A stretch of 64,000 nucleotides of DNA, from contig OZ017803.1 of the NCBI GenBank assembly GCA_963969395.1, positions 1,736,001-1,800,000 of the forward strand. Direction: 5' to 3'. Below are positions 13,745 to 25,880 of this stretch, in pieces (within the stretch, counting starts at the first letter, position 1; every line of letters begins with the position of its first letter). The DNA is from Pseudoscleropodium purum. Its lineage: Eukaryota > Streptophyta > Bryopsida > Hypnales > Brachytheciaceae. Both the position numbers and the translations under genes were made by a program. Under the pieces are notes generated by a model. It was not told where the DNA came from. It saw nothing but the letters and a program-made list of their open reading frames with translations, and made no database searches.

Positions 13745-13866
13745 AATATAAAATACAAATATTGAATACAAATACAAATACGGGTATGGGTACTGGATAT
13801 GAGTACTAAATATGTATACTAAATACGGATATTGAATATGGGTACTGAATACAGTATTGGATACGG
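13745..13866. repeat. Degenerate short tandem repeat (AAATAC/GGGTACTGA type)
   Basis: About 12-bp variants of ATACGGRTAYTGA repeat with drift. A similar degenerate tract of GATACAAATA units lies at 49848-49950. No function is suggested. Confidence 0.6.
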
Positions 13867-13920
13867 GATCAATTGTCCCATATTGTTTGTCAAAAACTTT
13901 GATTCTGAAGATTACAAGAG

Positions 13921-14030
13921 GAGGTGGGGGTGAGGGGGGGGGGGTGAGATAAAAAATTTTAAATCAAATTCTAAATGATAGGTGGAGGTGAGTGGGGGTG
14001 GTAAAATAAAAATTGAAGGGGGGGGGTGAC
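13921..14030 (+). repeat. G-run tracts in AT-rich DNA
   Basis: Three clusters of G-runs stand in otherwise AT-rich sequence: 13923-13944 (including an 11-12 base G run), 13981-14002 (GGTGGAGGTGAGTGGGGGTGG) and 14018-14026. The first and second are diverged copies of one unit. Their density fits G-quadruplex potential on the plus strand. Confidence 0.6.
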
Positions 14031-14851
14031 ACAAAGTGTCACTATACACCTTGAGTGCCTAATAACTACATTCACCTATTAACATTGATTGACAATAGGT
14101 TGTGTGTGTCTTAGTTAAGGGAGAAATTGCAAATGTTTCATACTCTTCCTTGCTAGTAGCGGAGGGTTGCTACTAGAAACACTTATTGTTATTGTTTCCA
14201 AACATTGTTTTTAGTCATAGAATTGCCACTATTACAAATATTACACGGAAGTAGTGTAATTTAAGTCATGAAAATGAATTTAAAAATGATTAAAAATGAA
14301 TTAAAAATCATTAGAAATGTTAATATAATATTTAAAATTAATTTTGAAAAATTAAAAAAATCATTAAAAATGAATTAAAAAATTAGTGCAATACTATGCA
14401 CTACTACTAACTTCTATGAACTTGTTATAGAGCCAAGGGGACTAGAAATTAGCAAAAAATGTGTACATGAACATTTTGATTTTTGTAATTTAAAAAAAAA
14501 TCACAAAAATGAATTGAAAATGGCCCTTTTTTGCACTTTGATGCGCTTGAATTGTAGCAAATACTTTTGAAAAGATTTTTTTTTCATTCCAATCTTTGCA
14601 CAAAAGATGCATGCTTTTAGCCATGTACACACTACATATGTAGAATTTGTATATAATCTAACAATCACTATGTGCAATCTTAGTACATGAATTGCTTTCC
14701 TAATTTTCAACTCTAAATTTGCATTTTTAGATTGAGAATAGGACTTCCTTCCAAATGAAAAAAGTTGACATCCAATTAGGGTTCTTTAAAATTACTAAAC
14801 TAATTTTCAAAAGATACAAAATATTATTCAATGTCTACAGTTAGCACATGC

Positions 14852-15081
14852 ATTAGAAGATTTTTGGGGCCTTTGGATGCTTGTGAGTTATCACAGCTTG
14901 CAAACGCAAAAAATGGGTTTGGCGCAACGGTCTGACATGGCCAAGACCCTGCCACGTCATTGACCAAATTTTATTTTTTTAATGAATTTTTTTTACAATG
15001 GGCCATCCCCATTGCTGCGGAGAACAGCTATGGGGGAACATACCTGAAACCAGCTTCTGGACCCCCTAAAACTCTTCTAAT
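14852..15081. mobile_element. ATTAGAAGA mini-transposon, copy 1
   Basis: A 230-bp element starts ATTAGAAGATTTTTGGGG and ends CTAAAACTCTTCTAAT, forming inverted ends. The interior has a conserved left half (GAGTTATCACAGCTTGCAAA, then GCCACGTCATTGACC), an A/T run, and a right half with GCGGAGAACAGC and CAGCTTCTGGACCCCC. No open frame. Three other copies are at 21722, 22918 and 23650. Confidence 0.85.
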
Positions 15082-15250
15082 ATACCTTCATTTCAAATTT
15101 CATGTACATTAAACATACACCACAAAAGTTATAGCCAAGAAACCATCCATCCAAAGCCAAGGGGACAAAAAAAAGAACAAGTGTTTACTTGTAACAACAC
15201 TGGGCCACTTTCATGGCCATGCTCATCTTTCAATTGACTCACTATAGAGT

Positions 15251-15290
15251 ACCCTAAAGCCTAATCCTAACCTTAAACCCTAACCCTAAC
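15251..15290 (-). repeat. Interstitial telomere-like tract
   Basis: About 40 bp of degenerate CCTAAAG/CCTAAC/CCTAAACCC units includes TAAACCCTAACCCTAAC. The plant telomere repeat is TTTAGGG (CCCTAAA on the other strand). Too short and impure to be a chromosome end, so it is a small interstitial remnant or chance. Confidence 0.55.
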
Positions 15291-15842
15291 AAAACTGTGT
15301 TTGTTTCACTATTGTTTGCGAATGGCAAGCAAAAATTAGTAGAGAAATTGAGTTTTAAACTAAGTGGTGTCGTCCTACTAACCACTTTTGCAATTAGTTT
15401 TAAGTGTAGAGGTTGTTGTATGATGATGGTGGACTAAGGCAATTGGGACAAGATACTACGAATAAAAATTCTAGAAAAAAAACAATGCTATTCGTTGACT
15501 ACCTACAAGACTACAATCTTGCATGGCTATCACCATTTGAATCATAGGAGTGAGTTTATACCTACGGAAAGGGTGATTCAAGTGTGGATTGGGAGGCAGA
15601 ACATTCTGTAGGTGCGTGTGGCTTTTTTGCATGTCGGAGGTGCTTCACAAGGAGCAACTCTTTTCCATGCCATTGCCACCAAGCGTTGCAAGGAAAGAGG
15701 GCTTTGTCACTAGACAAGTTCTTCGGTACTTGTTTTGCAGACAAGCAATGCACTTGCTTCACTAGGGTTGGAAAAAAAAGGGTGGAAGGATTGAAGTATA
15801 GATTTTTGGACTAGATCAACATCCATCTTCGACAAAGTGTCC

Positions 15843-16002
15843 ATGCTGGTGGATGCTACTCTTTGTTGGACAAAGAAGCCCATGATTGCTCTAGATTCAA
15901 GTGATAAAGATGCCTTGAGCTTTATGGAGAATTTGCTCACTCTCCTTGCGCCATCCTCAAGTACAATCAACATAAAGGATGAATTCTTCTACATTCTTGC
16001 AG
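15843..16002 (+). other. Coding-like stretch of unknown identity
   Basis: An open frame from ATG 15843 runs 53 codons plus one base to a good donor sequence (GCAG|GTATGT at 16002/16003). The composition looks protein-like, with acidic and hydrophobic residues in regular spacing (ALDSSDKDALSFMENLL). Upstream, frames on the same strand from about 15584 also look protein-like but switch phase and contain stops. I do not recognise the family. It may be an exon of a broken gene or of a decayed transposon gene. No acceptor or downstream exon could be placed. Confidence 0.25.
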
Positions 16003-16009
16003 GTATGTG

Positions 16010-17830
16010 AATTGGGATCCCTCTCGTAGCCTCAATTCCTCCATGTGGCTCCTTAGGGTGATATATTTTATGGTCAATTCACAAGCAATTGGCATCCTTG
16101 ATCTTATACGGAAGAGATTTCTCGAATCTCGAATTGGATGTTAGGTCATCTGCTTTGACAAAAAAGAAATGGAAATAATTTCCACCCCATTCATCAGACT
16201 CTTTTGCGGTGGGAGGCTGTGTGCTTCCTAAATTACGAGGAGGCTGATGGATTCTCGTACATGCAGAATTGTGACTGTTGGATTTTTATAAACGCCTATT
16301 GCCAAAGATCTTGTTGCTGTGTCATGCTCAAATTCTTCTTTAGTCAAATATGTGAGTAACATTCACAACTTCTGATCTTCAAAAAACTTGCTAGTACCAC
16401 TGTTTTTATGGTGACTGGTCTAGCTTCATCGATCTAGCCTGGAGACAATTTGCTGCATTTTCATGGTGACATGGTGTAGCAAATGTGAGGGGCAGGTGTA
16501 GAGATTTGAATTGCACACAAGCATCTGATTGTGACCATGGAGTATAGGGCGTCCCCATGATGTCGGTTGTAGCTAATGCAAGGGCATTGAAGCCTAAGAG
16601 AGTCGGCATATGTGAGAAAGAAGCCCGTGTCAAAGAAGGCAACGGAGACATGTGGAGACCCTGTAATCGATTACGTTGGCTATACTAAGTTAGACATTAT
16701 TATAAGTGTCCAAAATGCGACTCCTACGTTTGAACTAAAAAGCAATCCAGAAACCTACATATTGATGACACAAGATTTACACAATCAAAACATAAGAGTC
16801 TGAAAGAGTTTAGTGTCAATATTGGGTTCACTTCCACACAATACATCAAAATTTGATATCTTACTAAGTGTATTCAAATAGTGCATGTTAAAGAACGTTA
16901 GAATCTTTTTTTCGCAAGCAATAAAGATTCAATAAAAATCACTTATGTTTTATAATAGTAAATATGCTCAAATGCTATTAGTGTGGAATATGGGTATAGT
17001 TGCCTTATTCCCCAATTATGACGTACGACACGGGATCATTCTATTAAGTTAGGCTATTTATTTGTTTTGTTTGTTTGTTACGTTAAGATCTCCTGGACCG
17101 TGCATCTCAAGTTTGCATGTTTAGTATCGTCGGAAAGTCCTCGGCAAGGAGGGGTTCATGGGCTTGGTTTCGTGGTGTTCCGACCTAAGGCATGAAAGTT
17201 ATTGAATTTTGAAGTTTTTATGAATTAAAAAAAATAGAAAATTATTTTTTCTTTTGTTTTGACTGTGGCCACGTCACTGGGCACACTAGTCCATATGAAT
17301 TTCCGTCTCACTTTCCCCTGTGCATCACTTTCCCGTGCTTTATGGAACCCCATCTTCATTATTTCCCTCACACAAGGGCACAAAGCTTGACCCCTGCTGT
17401 TTTTTTTATGCACACGGAGGCCTAATGTCCAACTTATGGTGCACTTTTTTGGCACTTTTTTGGCACTTTTTTTTTTACGGCGACGCATACAGTCCGTGTC
17501 CAGATTATAGCGCCATGCACTACGAAGACGGAGTCAATGTCCACTTCATTGCATATTAAAAATCAATTCAATAAGACATGATTGAATTAAAAAACGAAGC
17601 TATCTTTTCACAACCATTCCAAATGTCTTCCACACAAGAGATGATACCGGCATCACATAAAGAATAATAACAAATAGATGCTTCAATTTTAACTCCAGTT
17701 GACACTGATTGATACCACCAGTGCCTGGCGCCATTAATTCTATACGTACAAGTTTGCAAATGAAGCTCTGAAGAACTCACTCAATTTGCCGGCAGGGATA
17801 ACTAACGTTAACTCTCTCTAACATCAAATT
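16010..17830. other. No recognisable gene
   Basis: Short open frames only. A fragment at about 17131-17225 (GGAAAGTCCTCGGCAAGG through GTTTTTATGAATTAAAA) matches the two tandem units at 36.25-36.48 kb. A threefold GGCACTTTTTT repeat lies at 17440-17472. Confidence 0.5.
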
Positions 17831-17838
17831 TCACAGTT

Positions 17839-18340
17839 GCAATGATTCAAAGGCCCTCCAGATGCGTGAACAATAGTCATCTAGTAGTCACCAGATCTGT
17901 GTCGTGGCTGTTCAAAGTTTTGAATTTGGCCATGAAATCTGCCGGCCATTACAAGGAATTGATACCTAGTATGTTGCTTCTCGTTCTCTTGAGCTGGAAA
18001 ATTTTACCAGATGCTTGCAAGCCTGGTACTAATTTCTGTATAAACATACGTAGAACGTGGGGCTTCAACAATTGACAGTGCTATCTGACATCATTGCAAT
18101 GATTCAACCCCCTCCAGATGCATGAACAATTATACATCTAGTCACCAGATCCATCCATCTCGTGGTTGGCTGTTCAAACCTTTCAATTTGGCCATGAAAT
18201 CTGCCATCACAAGGAATGCCTATTATGTTACATCTGCTTCACTTGAGAGCTGGAATTCGAAAATTGTATCGGATGCTCGGCTGATCCGTGCTCATTTCTG
18301 TACAAACATACAACATGGGCCTTCAACAATTTTCAATGCT
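17839..18340. repeat. 257-bp tandem duplication
   Basis: Unit 1 (17839-18082) and unit 2 (18096-18340) both begin GCAATGATTCAA, share CCTCCAGATGC, TTTGGCCATGAAATCTGCC and GAGCTGGAA, and end CTTCAACAATT. They have diverged by substitutions and small gaps. Short frames in each unit share local residues such as FNLAMKSA, but both carry disruptions, so the duplicated unit may once have been coding or may be noncoding. Confidence 0.85.
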
Positions 18341-18590
18341 TGAACTGCGAAATTAGCTCCTCATCGACTCTTTCCTCCGCTCTGCTCGCCAACGTAGATC
18401 CAAATAATTTTTGATCCTCCACCATCACCCTCACCTCCCGGATCCACGTTTGGAAACATCGATCTCTAGCTAGCTAGCTCTCCGGCGATGGTGGAAAATC
18501 GCAGTCAAGCTCAAAGTTGCAGGAAACGCAATTGATCTCACAGTACTGCAACACTGGAATTAACAGTCGAATTGAAGATCATGCAGTCGG

Positions 18591-18724
18591 TATATATAAT
18601 TGAACAGAACTCTGCAATCTAGCTTGGCTACAAGTCTGCACCATCGATCTTTTTTTTATTGAACAGTAATCAATAACAAACTGACTGCGTCGATCTAGCT
18701 TGCTCTCAGTCGGTATACATAAAA
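18591..18724 (+). promoter_or_regulatory. Twin TATA-like motifs, duplicated promoter-like segment
   Basis: CAGTCGGTATATATAAT (ending 18600) and CAGTCGGTATACATAAAA (18708-18724) lie about 123 bp apart, with shared flanking words (CGATCTAGCTTG, TTGAACAG). The second motif stands 73 bp before an ATG at 18797. This looks like a locally duplicated core promoter, judged from motifs only. Confidence 0.4.
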
Positions 18725-18796
18725 GGTTTGGCAGTCGGCACTCTCTCGATCGAAATATTTGTAAGCGGTCTCTAGAAGCCTATTCCAGGCTCTGCA

Positions 18797-18877
18797 ATGG
18801 AAGGCGTGTCGAACTACAATTGCACGTGCGGTGGCCAGTACTGCGGACGAATCTTGACCACAAGCAGCCATTTTTAA
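18797..18877 (+). CDS. 26-residue Cys-containing micro-ORF
   Basis: The product is unrecognised. It starts MEGVSNYNCTCGGQYCGR and ends at a TAA at 18875. The C-x-C-x(4)-C spacing vaguely recalls metallothionein N-termini, but three Cys are too few to assign it. It may be the first exon of a spliced gene, since no matching downstream exon could be placed. It sits just downstream of the TATA-like motif at 18714. It could equally be noise in a noncoding transcript. Confidence 0.2.
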   Translation: MEGVSNYNCTCGGQYCGRILTTSSHF

Positions 18878-18879
18878 TT

Positions 18880-20530
18880 TTTAATTTATGGCGAGAATTT
18901 AACGTACGAATGCAAAGGTGGGATGGATACATGCACTACTTTAATTTTAAGAGTTGCAGTAATGTGGGATTCATGCATGTATCGTGTATTCCGTTTCCGA
19001 CCAGGAAGCTTTTCTCTGGCAGCGTCTCAGCGTCCTGGAAGCTTTTCTGTGGCCGAGTACATACTGGCTTACGCAAACAGTCGTTGCACCTGCCTTTGAC
19101 GTTGTGCACCTGGAGGCCATTCAATGGGGTCCCTGCAGCTGGATTTTGAGACAGTATGTCGTTGTGATGTGCTTGTTGACTTGCCCGCTTTTATTTTTTT
19201 TGTTTCTATAGCATGGGAATGCAGTTAGTCTTCCGCATGCGGGGCTGACGACGTCAACGCTGACGAGCTTTTTTATTTTTTGCGGTGTTGCACTTCGGTG
19301 GTGAAAAGAATCGATCGTTTTAACTGCCTGCAATTTTGATGTTCGTTTAATTTGAACTAGCTGTTGCCGACGTTTACGAGGAGTCACAGTACTGTACAAT
19401 TGTCAAGCTCTAGGTGGATGTAAATTGGGGAGGAGAATCGAAGGAGGAAGTGTAAATTTGTGCTGACGGATGAGGGCCAAGAGGTCGGTCCAAGTGGGTT
19501 ATTGGAATCAGGGGACATTCAACCTCAGTCTCTTCCAGACTAGATCTAGACTTTCTAATCTTGAAGATCTAAATTTCTCTCAGAGAGTGGGGGATCAAGG
19601 TGTGGGGTTTATCGGTTACATATCATGAGTTATTACTCTAAAATACTTTCCTCGCCTTATTTCTTATTTTCAAATTTTACATTCGTACTTATGCAAATTA
19701 CATGTCATCTACAACATTGCGCACCGCACTGGGCACCACAGAACAACAAAACAGCAAAAGCCAGGATATGCAACCCCCACACCTTACATCCCCATCTTGG
19801 CTCCCTAAACTGTTTCATTCCTTCCTTACATGACTTCAGGTCCGTCGATCCACCCCACCATTTCCATGGAATTTTTACTGCCAACTTAACGAAATTGACG
19901 TTTGATGATCTAAATTTTACCATCAATTAATCACAGTCCGAATCTGATCGACCTCCACTTAATTACACCCAATGTTCAGTTGTCAATGCATTCAGTTTGC
20001 AACCCAAAGCAGAAAATTCTGCGTCGTTACCTTACTGGTGAACCACCAAGACTGGATTTGAACACGATCTCCATGAAGTCAAGTGAGTTACCGAACTTAA
20101 AAAAAGAAATTGCTGTGATTTCAAGCACCGCCTACAAGCTCACCCCGCCTGGCACCCACCCGGCCATCCACCCAGCTCATGCACTGGAATAATGCGGTGT
20201 TTTCCTTACCCAACAAGCCTGAAGAATCTTTCCGCCTTGAGTTCCACCTGGAGTTGGGTTCTTGTGACGAGTGGATCCCCACTTTTTTCATGATCCCGGC
20301 AATGGAGTCCAAGTGTGATTGCATTGACGCCTTGAAAAACAAACGCTTCTTACAATAACTTCAAGGGACCACACGGCTGTCGAAAGCCAGCTAACCCAAC
20401 TGAATTAATTTACTTTCCAAAGTGGAACTCAAAGGCAGGCTTACATGGGGAGCCTGGTGGACAGCTGTGTGTTAATTGAAGTAATAAGATAGAAATAGGT
20501 TTTACCGATTGTCTTGTTGATTTATTTAGT
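18880..20530. other. Island sequence without a recognised gene
   Basis: Several frames of 60-100 codons overlap on both strands, none with a known motif. A short direct repeat (GGAAGCTTTTCT near 19007 and 19038) is present. Composition is intermediate. Nothing else stands out. Confidence 0.4.
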
Positions 20531-20532
20531 GG

Positions 20533-20863
20533 TAAGGTAGGAAGTCTTGAAATGGCATAGGCTCTAAAATGGCCCACCTACTTAAATGTACACATTTTGT
20601 ACATGTCGTTTTTTCTTAGCCTTCTTCAATGTACATATAGTGTACGTTTCAGGGGGTAAGCCATTTCAGAGCCCAATGCCATGTCAACTTCAAAATTTTT
20701 AAACGAAATCCACAAAGCTCCAAAAAATATGAAATGGCTTGGGTTACATGTGAATTCCACTTGTCTTTCAAAGTAAATTTACTGAAAAATATTTCAAGAT
20801 GTTTCACCTCCCCCAAATTTAGTTTTAGCCCTTACATGGTCCATTTCAAGACCTCCTACCTTA
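20533..20863. mobile_element. Mini-transposon with AAGGTAGGARG ends
   Basis: A 331-bp element. The left end TAAGGTAGGAAGTCTTGAAA is mirrored at the right by TTTCAAGACCTCCTACCTTA, about 20 bp of inverted repeat. The interior has a smaller mirrored pair around TGTACA (20587-20645). No open frame. A lone related end lies near 7262 (TAAGGTAGGAGGCTCTTGAA). Confidence 0.8.
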
Positions 20864-20869
20864 AGCAGA

Positions 20870-21720
20870 AAAAAAAAGACTCCTTATTTTATTAATATCA
20901 GAGGAACAACCCCATTGGTAGAGATTAGTTGATCTTGAAGGATTAATCAATACGCATCGAATTCTTATTGTATCCATCCTCACCTACCAGGTCTACATAA
21001 AAGTGCAATTGTCACTTGGACCTATAGCACCCCTTGTGAAGTTTGTCCTTCCATTGATACGTATAAGGAGGCCCTAAATTGGAACTCACAACCAAAACTT
21101 TAGTTGGACTTGCACATACACATGTATTCATTGATTGTGGCCCACATTCTACAAGCTCACTACTAGAAACTAAATACTAAGGTAACTATATCTAAAATCG
21201 CACAAATTTTAAGCAATTTAGCATGGTTTCCATTATTATATTAAAAAACTTCTAGTGGGGTCTCATTGGTAGTCAAGAGGGGATTTTGAATTCTCTTAGA
21301 ATATATTTTTTGGACACCATTTGGATAAACTACAAATTTTGAAAGTGTTGAATATAGATATTTGGATTTTAAGTGAAAATTCTAAGTTTTCTTTACCTTA
21401 CTCAACTAGATATTTGGACTTTGAATCTTCTTGATTATAAATTTTTGCACTACTAATTTTGTATTGAATTTTTGATGTTGAAGAATTGAGTTAAGAGTTG
21501 AAGGACATAGAGAAGTTTTCAGCCCTTTGGAGGGATGTGAGTTCTTGGTAGTTCCCAAACTGCAAGAACTACCCTACAATAGCTTGTTGATGTGGCACAG
21601 TGAATGCTAGATCTAAAAAATAATTTTTAAAAAAAATTAATTTTTTTTTCAAATTATTTCTTCATTTCAAGAATGAAATTTTTTTGAATTATTTTTGGGA
21701 ATAATTGTTTGCCAAAATTG
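20870..21720. other. AT-rich, nothing recognised
   Basis: No open frame of note, no clear repeat ends. Probably old repeat sequence. Confidence 0.4.
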
Positions 21721-21721
21721 C

Positions 21722-21953
21722 ATTAGAAGATTTTTGGGGCCTTTGGATGCTTGCGAGTTATCATAGCTTGCAAATGTAGGAAACAGGTTTGGCGTAGCGG
21801 TCTGACATGGCTGAGACCTTGCCACGTCATTGACCAATTTTTTTATTTATGAAAAAAAAAATTCTAATAGTAGGCCGTTCCCCTCGTTGCGAAGAACAGC
21901 TTCGGGGGAACAAGCCCAAAACAAGCTTCTAGACCCCCCCAAACTCTTCTAAT
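21722..21953. mobile_element. ATTAGAAGA mini-transposon, copy 2
   Basis: A 232-bp element starts ATTAGAAGATTTTTGGGG and ends CAAACTCTTCTAAT. It shares both conserved halves with copy 1. Its central A/T run contains a short TTTATTTATG, which matters as the likely seed of the array in copy 3. It is followed at 21954-22021 by a detached right-end fragment (ACCCCCCTGAAATCTTCTAAT). Confidence 0.85.
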
Positions 21954-22021
21954 GCAAGGGTTTGAACTATGGGGAGCACTGGTTTGAAACGACCCTCTCG
22001 ACCCCCCTGAAATCTTCTAAT
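21954..22021. mobile_element. Right-end fragment of an ATTAGAAGA element
   Basis: Only the terminal GACCCCCCTGAAATCTTCTAAT and some preceding bases match. It directly abuts copy 2, which suggests insertion next to, or partial duplication of, an older copy. Confidence 0.55.
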
Positions 22022-22917
22022 GATTTTTTAAAAATTCAGATTTTCATTCTAAAAAAAATTGTTAAATCGAAGTAGGTATGAGATAGAAAAAAAAATTAAA
22101 TCATTAATAGTTTTAAGATGGAATTGAAATATTCTAATCCCAACAATCAAGAAATTTCTAGTAAGCAAAGTCAACTATGTAAAACTTTTTTTTTTTTAAA
22201 TTGTGAAAATGGAATCCCAAATGGAATTTAGAAATGAATTTTGCAAGTTATTTTCTCATAATGATGTAGTTATTGCTCATACAACAAAAAGTTCTATAAC
22301 TTTTATACATCACTAATGTAAATGAATGAATCAAAGCTTCAATTGTAGACAAAATAAAATCTTTAAGAAAAAATTTAAAATTTAAAAGTTATATTTTTTG
22401 TGAATTATTTTATATATCTTGGTGAATTATTTATTGGACTTAGGGTGGAATAAGTTTTGTTCCTAGTCACCAATTAAAATAAGTATTGTATTCCCCAAAA
22501 ATAATGTAATTTCCTATTTTCCAAAAAAAATTCAGAATATCATGTTGAATATTGAAGTCACACAAACTTACTTGAAATCCCAAGAGTCCTTTGAGGGGCA
22601 TTAGAAAAAAATGGACCCTAAAAAAGTTTGTCATGAAGGCCTCCAAAAAATCCTTGTTAATTCTAATCCTTGCTTGATACTCTATACCAAATGTTAAATC
22701 CAATGTGGCCCCCCATGTGCTAGATGGACAAAAATGCCAAGGCCATAGAGGATCCAATATTGATATTTGGAGGGGTTGGAGGTACTATAAGTAGGAAGCT
22801 AGTACCAATAATAGTTTAGGTCTTCGTGTTCCTATCATGATGCTTGTCTTTATTATTCTTTCATCCTTAGTATTTCCTTGCATTGTTTAAGCTAAAATGC
22901 ATGAAGCATTAGAAGAT
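22022..22917. other. AT-rich, no gene recognised
   Basis: The largest frame is 96 codons on minus (22467-22757) with no recognisable motif. Nothing else supported. Confidence 0.4.
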
Positions 22918-23649
<732 letters not shown>

Positions 23650-23977
23650 ATTAGAAGATTTTTGGAGCCTCTGAATGCCTGTGAGTTATCACAACCTGCA
23701 AACGCAAGAAAGAAGTTCGGTGCAAAGGTCTAACGTAGTCGAGACCCTGCCACATCATTGACCAAAAAATATTTGATTTGATTTGATTTTAATTTTTTTT
23801 TTGCATTTGAAGACTAAAAAAATTATTTTAATTTTATGAATTTTAATTTTTTTAATTTAAAAAAAAAAACTTATGTGAAAAAAAATTCTTACAGCGGGCC
23901 GTTCCCCTTGCTACGGGGAACAGATGCAAGAGAACAGGCCCAAAACAGGCTTTTGGACCCTCTAAAACTCTTCTAAT
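23650..23977. mobile_element. ATTAGAAGA mini-transposon, copy 4
   Basis: A 328-bp complete element starts ATTAGAAGATTTTTGGAG and ends CTAAAACTCTTCTAAT. It is longer than copies 1 and 2 because of a bigger A/T-rich middle, including a GATTT triplication near 23775. It abuts truncated copy 3 head to tail. Confidence 0.85.
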
Positions 23978-24059
23978 GTCATGGTGGAATACGGTAGGAA
24001 TTTTAGAAGTTACACATAGGATGGATGGCACCATGGTACGAGAAGTTGATCCCTCCATT

Positions 24060-24365
24060 TCTAGAAAGTATCTCAGTCCACTATTTTGGAGTACCTATTC
24101 TATAATTTTAAAGTCTCTTAGCCCATGTTTAGAGCTATCAACTACTATTTTGAGCATTTATTTTGATCTTGTAGTCACTATTTCTTTGTATCTAAAGTAC
24201 TATTGTAGAGTATTTCAACCACAACTTTAGAATATCAATATTTCAATCTCTATTTTGGTCTTTTAGTCACATTTTTGGAGTCTTAACGAGAGTCTTAACG
24301 AGAGTCTTAACTATTTTTTTAGAGTCTTTCAACTACTGTTGAAGTCTCTTAGCCAATTGTTGAAA
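24060..24365. repeat. Degenerate CTCTTAGTCACTATTTTGGAG-like repeats
   Basis: Short phrases built on AGTCTCTTAGCCA and TATTTTGGAGT recur about every 25-35 bp with drift. They include a local 14-bp triplication of GAGTCTTAACGA (24278-24312). No coding signal. Confidence 0.5.
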
Positions 24366-24826
24366 GTCCAAATGGATGAAGGTACCTACAACAATTATTA
24401 CAATCTTCAACACAATAAAGTTTTCTATGCATATACACATTTTTACATTAAATGATGTCTAATTCATCTTGAATATAAAGTGCTTTTTGAAAATAGCATT
24501 GTGATACAAAAAGTGAACCACCCAACCAAGAATTCACCCAATCACTATGTATTTCCCTATATTTTTATATGCACTAAGACAATTCTTCTAGTATATTTAA
24601 TCAATAAAAAACTCTAATCAGTTGGTAACATGTGCATGCACTCATTTTGACGCAACTTTTGTTGTTTATAAAACAACACTATTTAAATGTCAAATCCTAA
24701 TATTGTACATTGATTCTTGATCAAAAGAATTTTCTGCTTTTCACAATTAACAAAAGCTTATGGAATTCTTTATGGAGGACCAAACACAAACTCCAATCAC
24801 AATCTTTTGTAACAACCAATCTTGTA

Positions 24827-25405
24827 CTCCCTCAGTCCCAAAATAAATTTGGAATTTCTAAATATACTTGTTCCAAATTAAATTCAAAATGACTCTTTAC
24901 AACTTGATCAACAACTAAAGCTAGTTTGAATATCCCAAAGCAAAAGAATCTCCAAATACTATACACCAAGGACTATATAGCAACTTTGTTCTTTCAAAGG
25001 GAATTGAAACACAATCTCTAACCAATCAAAGGTAATGAATTCAACTGACAAGTGTACAAAAACTATTACTAACAAATCTATTGTTGAAAATTTTGTAGAA
25101 TTGAATTATAGGACATTGCTAGACTTAAATATAGAAGACATCATTAGATTTCACTGCACAAAGATTGGTTAGAAAATTATCCATATTAATAGCATTAGAA
25201 CACTTCCAAAAAGGGAGAATTTTTTTCAATTTTGCCACCTTTTTTTAACGTGCACCACTTCATCATTGACTTACACTCTTTCACACCTAGTGGGGTTCAC
25301 TAGAAGCTATAGTAAATATGCAATTATTTGAAAATAGGAGCAACTCATGCATTAATCTAGCCATTTTGAAGAAACCTTGGCTTTATTTCAGGACGAAGGG
25401 AATAG
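24827..25405. mobile_element. Stowaway-like (Tc1/mariner type) MITE
   Basis: A 579-bp element. The left end reads CTCCCTCAGTCCCAAAATAA and the right end, reversed, reads CTATTCCCTTCGTCCTGAAA, that is the same ending with a 3-base offset. Both sides are flanked by TA (24825-24826 and 25406-25407), the target duplication of Tc1/mariner elements. CTCCCTCNGTCCCAAAATAA is the well-known Stowaway terminus of plants. No open frame, so non-autonomous. It is longer than a typical Stowaway, probably from internal insertion. Confidence 0.8.
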
Positions 25406-25880
25406 TACTTTATCTACAACTCCAAAGTCCCATATACAATCTTAAGATATTGAAATGCAATATTATAATTAATTGTATATGAAAAAATCAAATTCAAGTT
25501 TACCCACTTTGTACACTTATGTATTATTCTTGTGATAAGACATTGTCTAGCAAGTCTATGTCTAGGTAAAGTCTCTACCTTGACTAAAACATGGATAATG
25601 TACCTTAGTCTTGGCTTTTAAATGGCCAATTCCATTTGGAGGTTGAACTCATTACAAACTCAAATTATGGTTAAGTGAGGGATGAATTATTACAAACACA
25701 AATTTAAAATCTATATTTATCATAGCTTAAGAAAGCCAATATGTGCTAGGTGGATTATGAATGTTTTCATGAACTTACTATCATGTGCAAGCTATAAAAA
25801 TGTAATGAATGAAGTACATTTAAGTGTTTTGAAAAACAATATTTGTTTATTCTTCAACAATGCAATTATTATAGTCAGTC

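Larger units (their letters stand above)
7150..14840. other. Long AT-rich, gene-free block
   Basis: There is no open frame above about 81 codons and no codon structure. The block contains one complete TTAA-flanked element (8382-9287), another left end of that type at 8200, a lone end of the AAGGTAGGAGG type near 7262, a large palindrome (12260-12940) and G-runs near 13.9-14.0 kb. The rest, notably 9300-12250, is A/T-rich sequence with phrases such as TGAAAATTTTACCAC that recur across the window. It is probably decayed transposon sequence. Confidence 0.6.

Noticed and set aside
15251..15290. Telomere or chromosome end
   Set aside because: Only a few impure CCCTAAA-like units with ordinary sequence on both sides.
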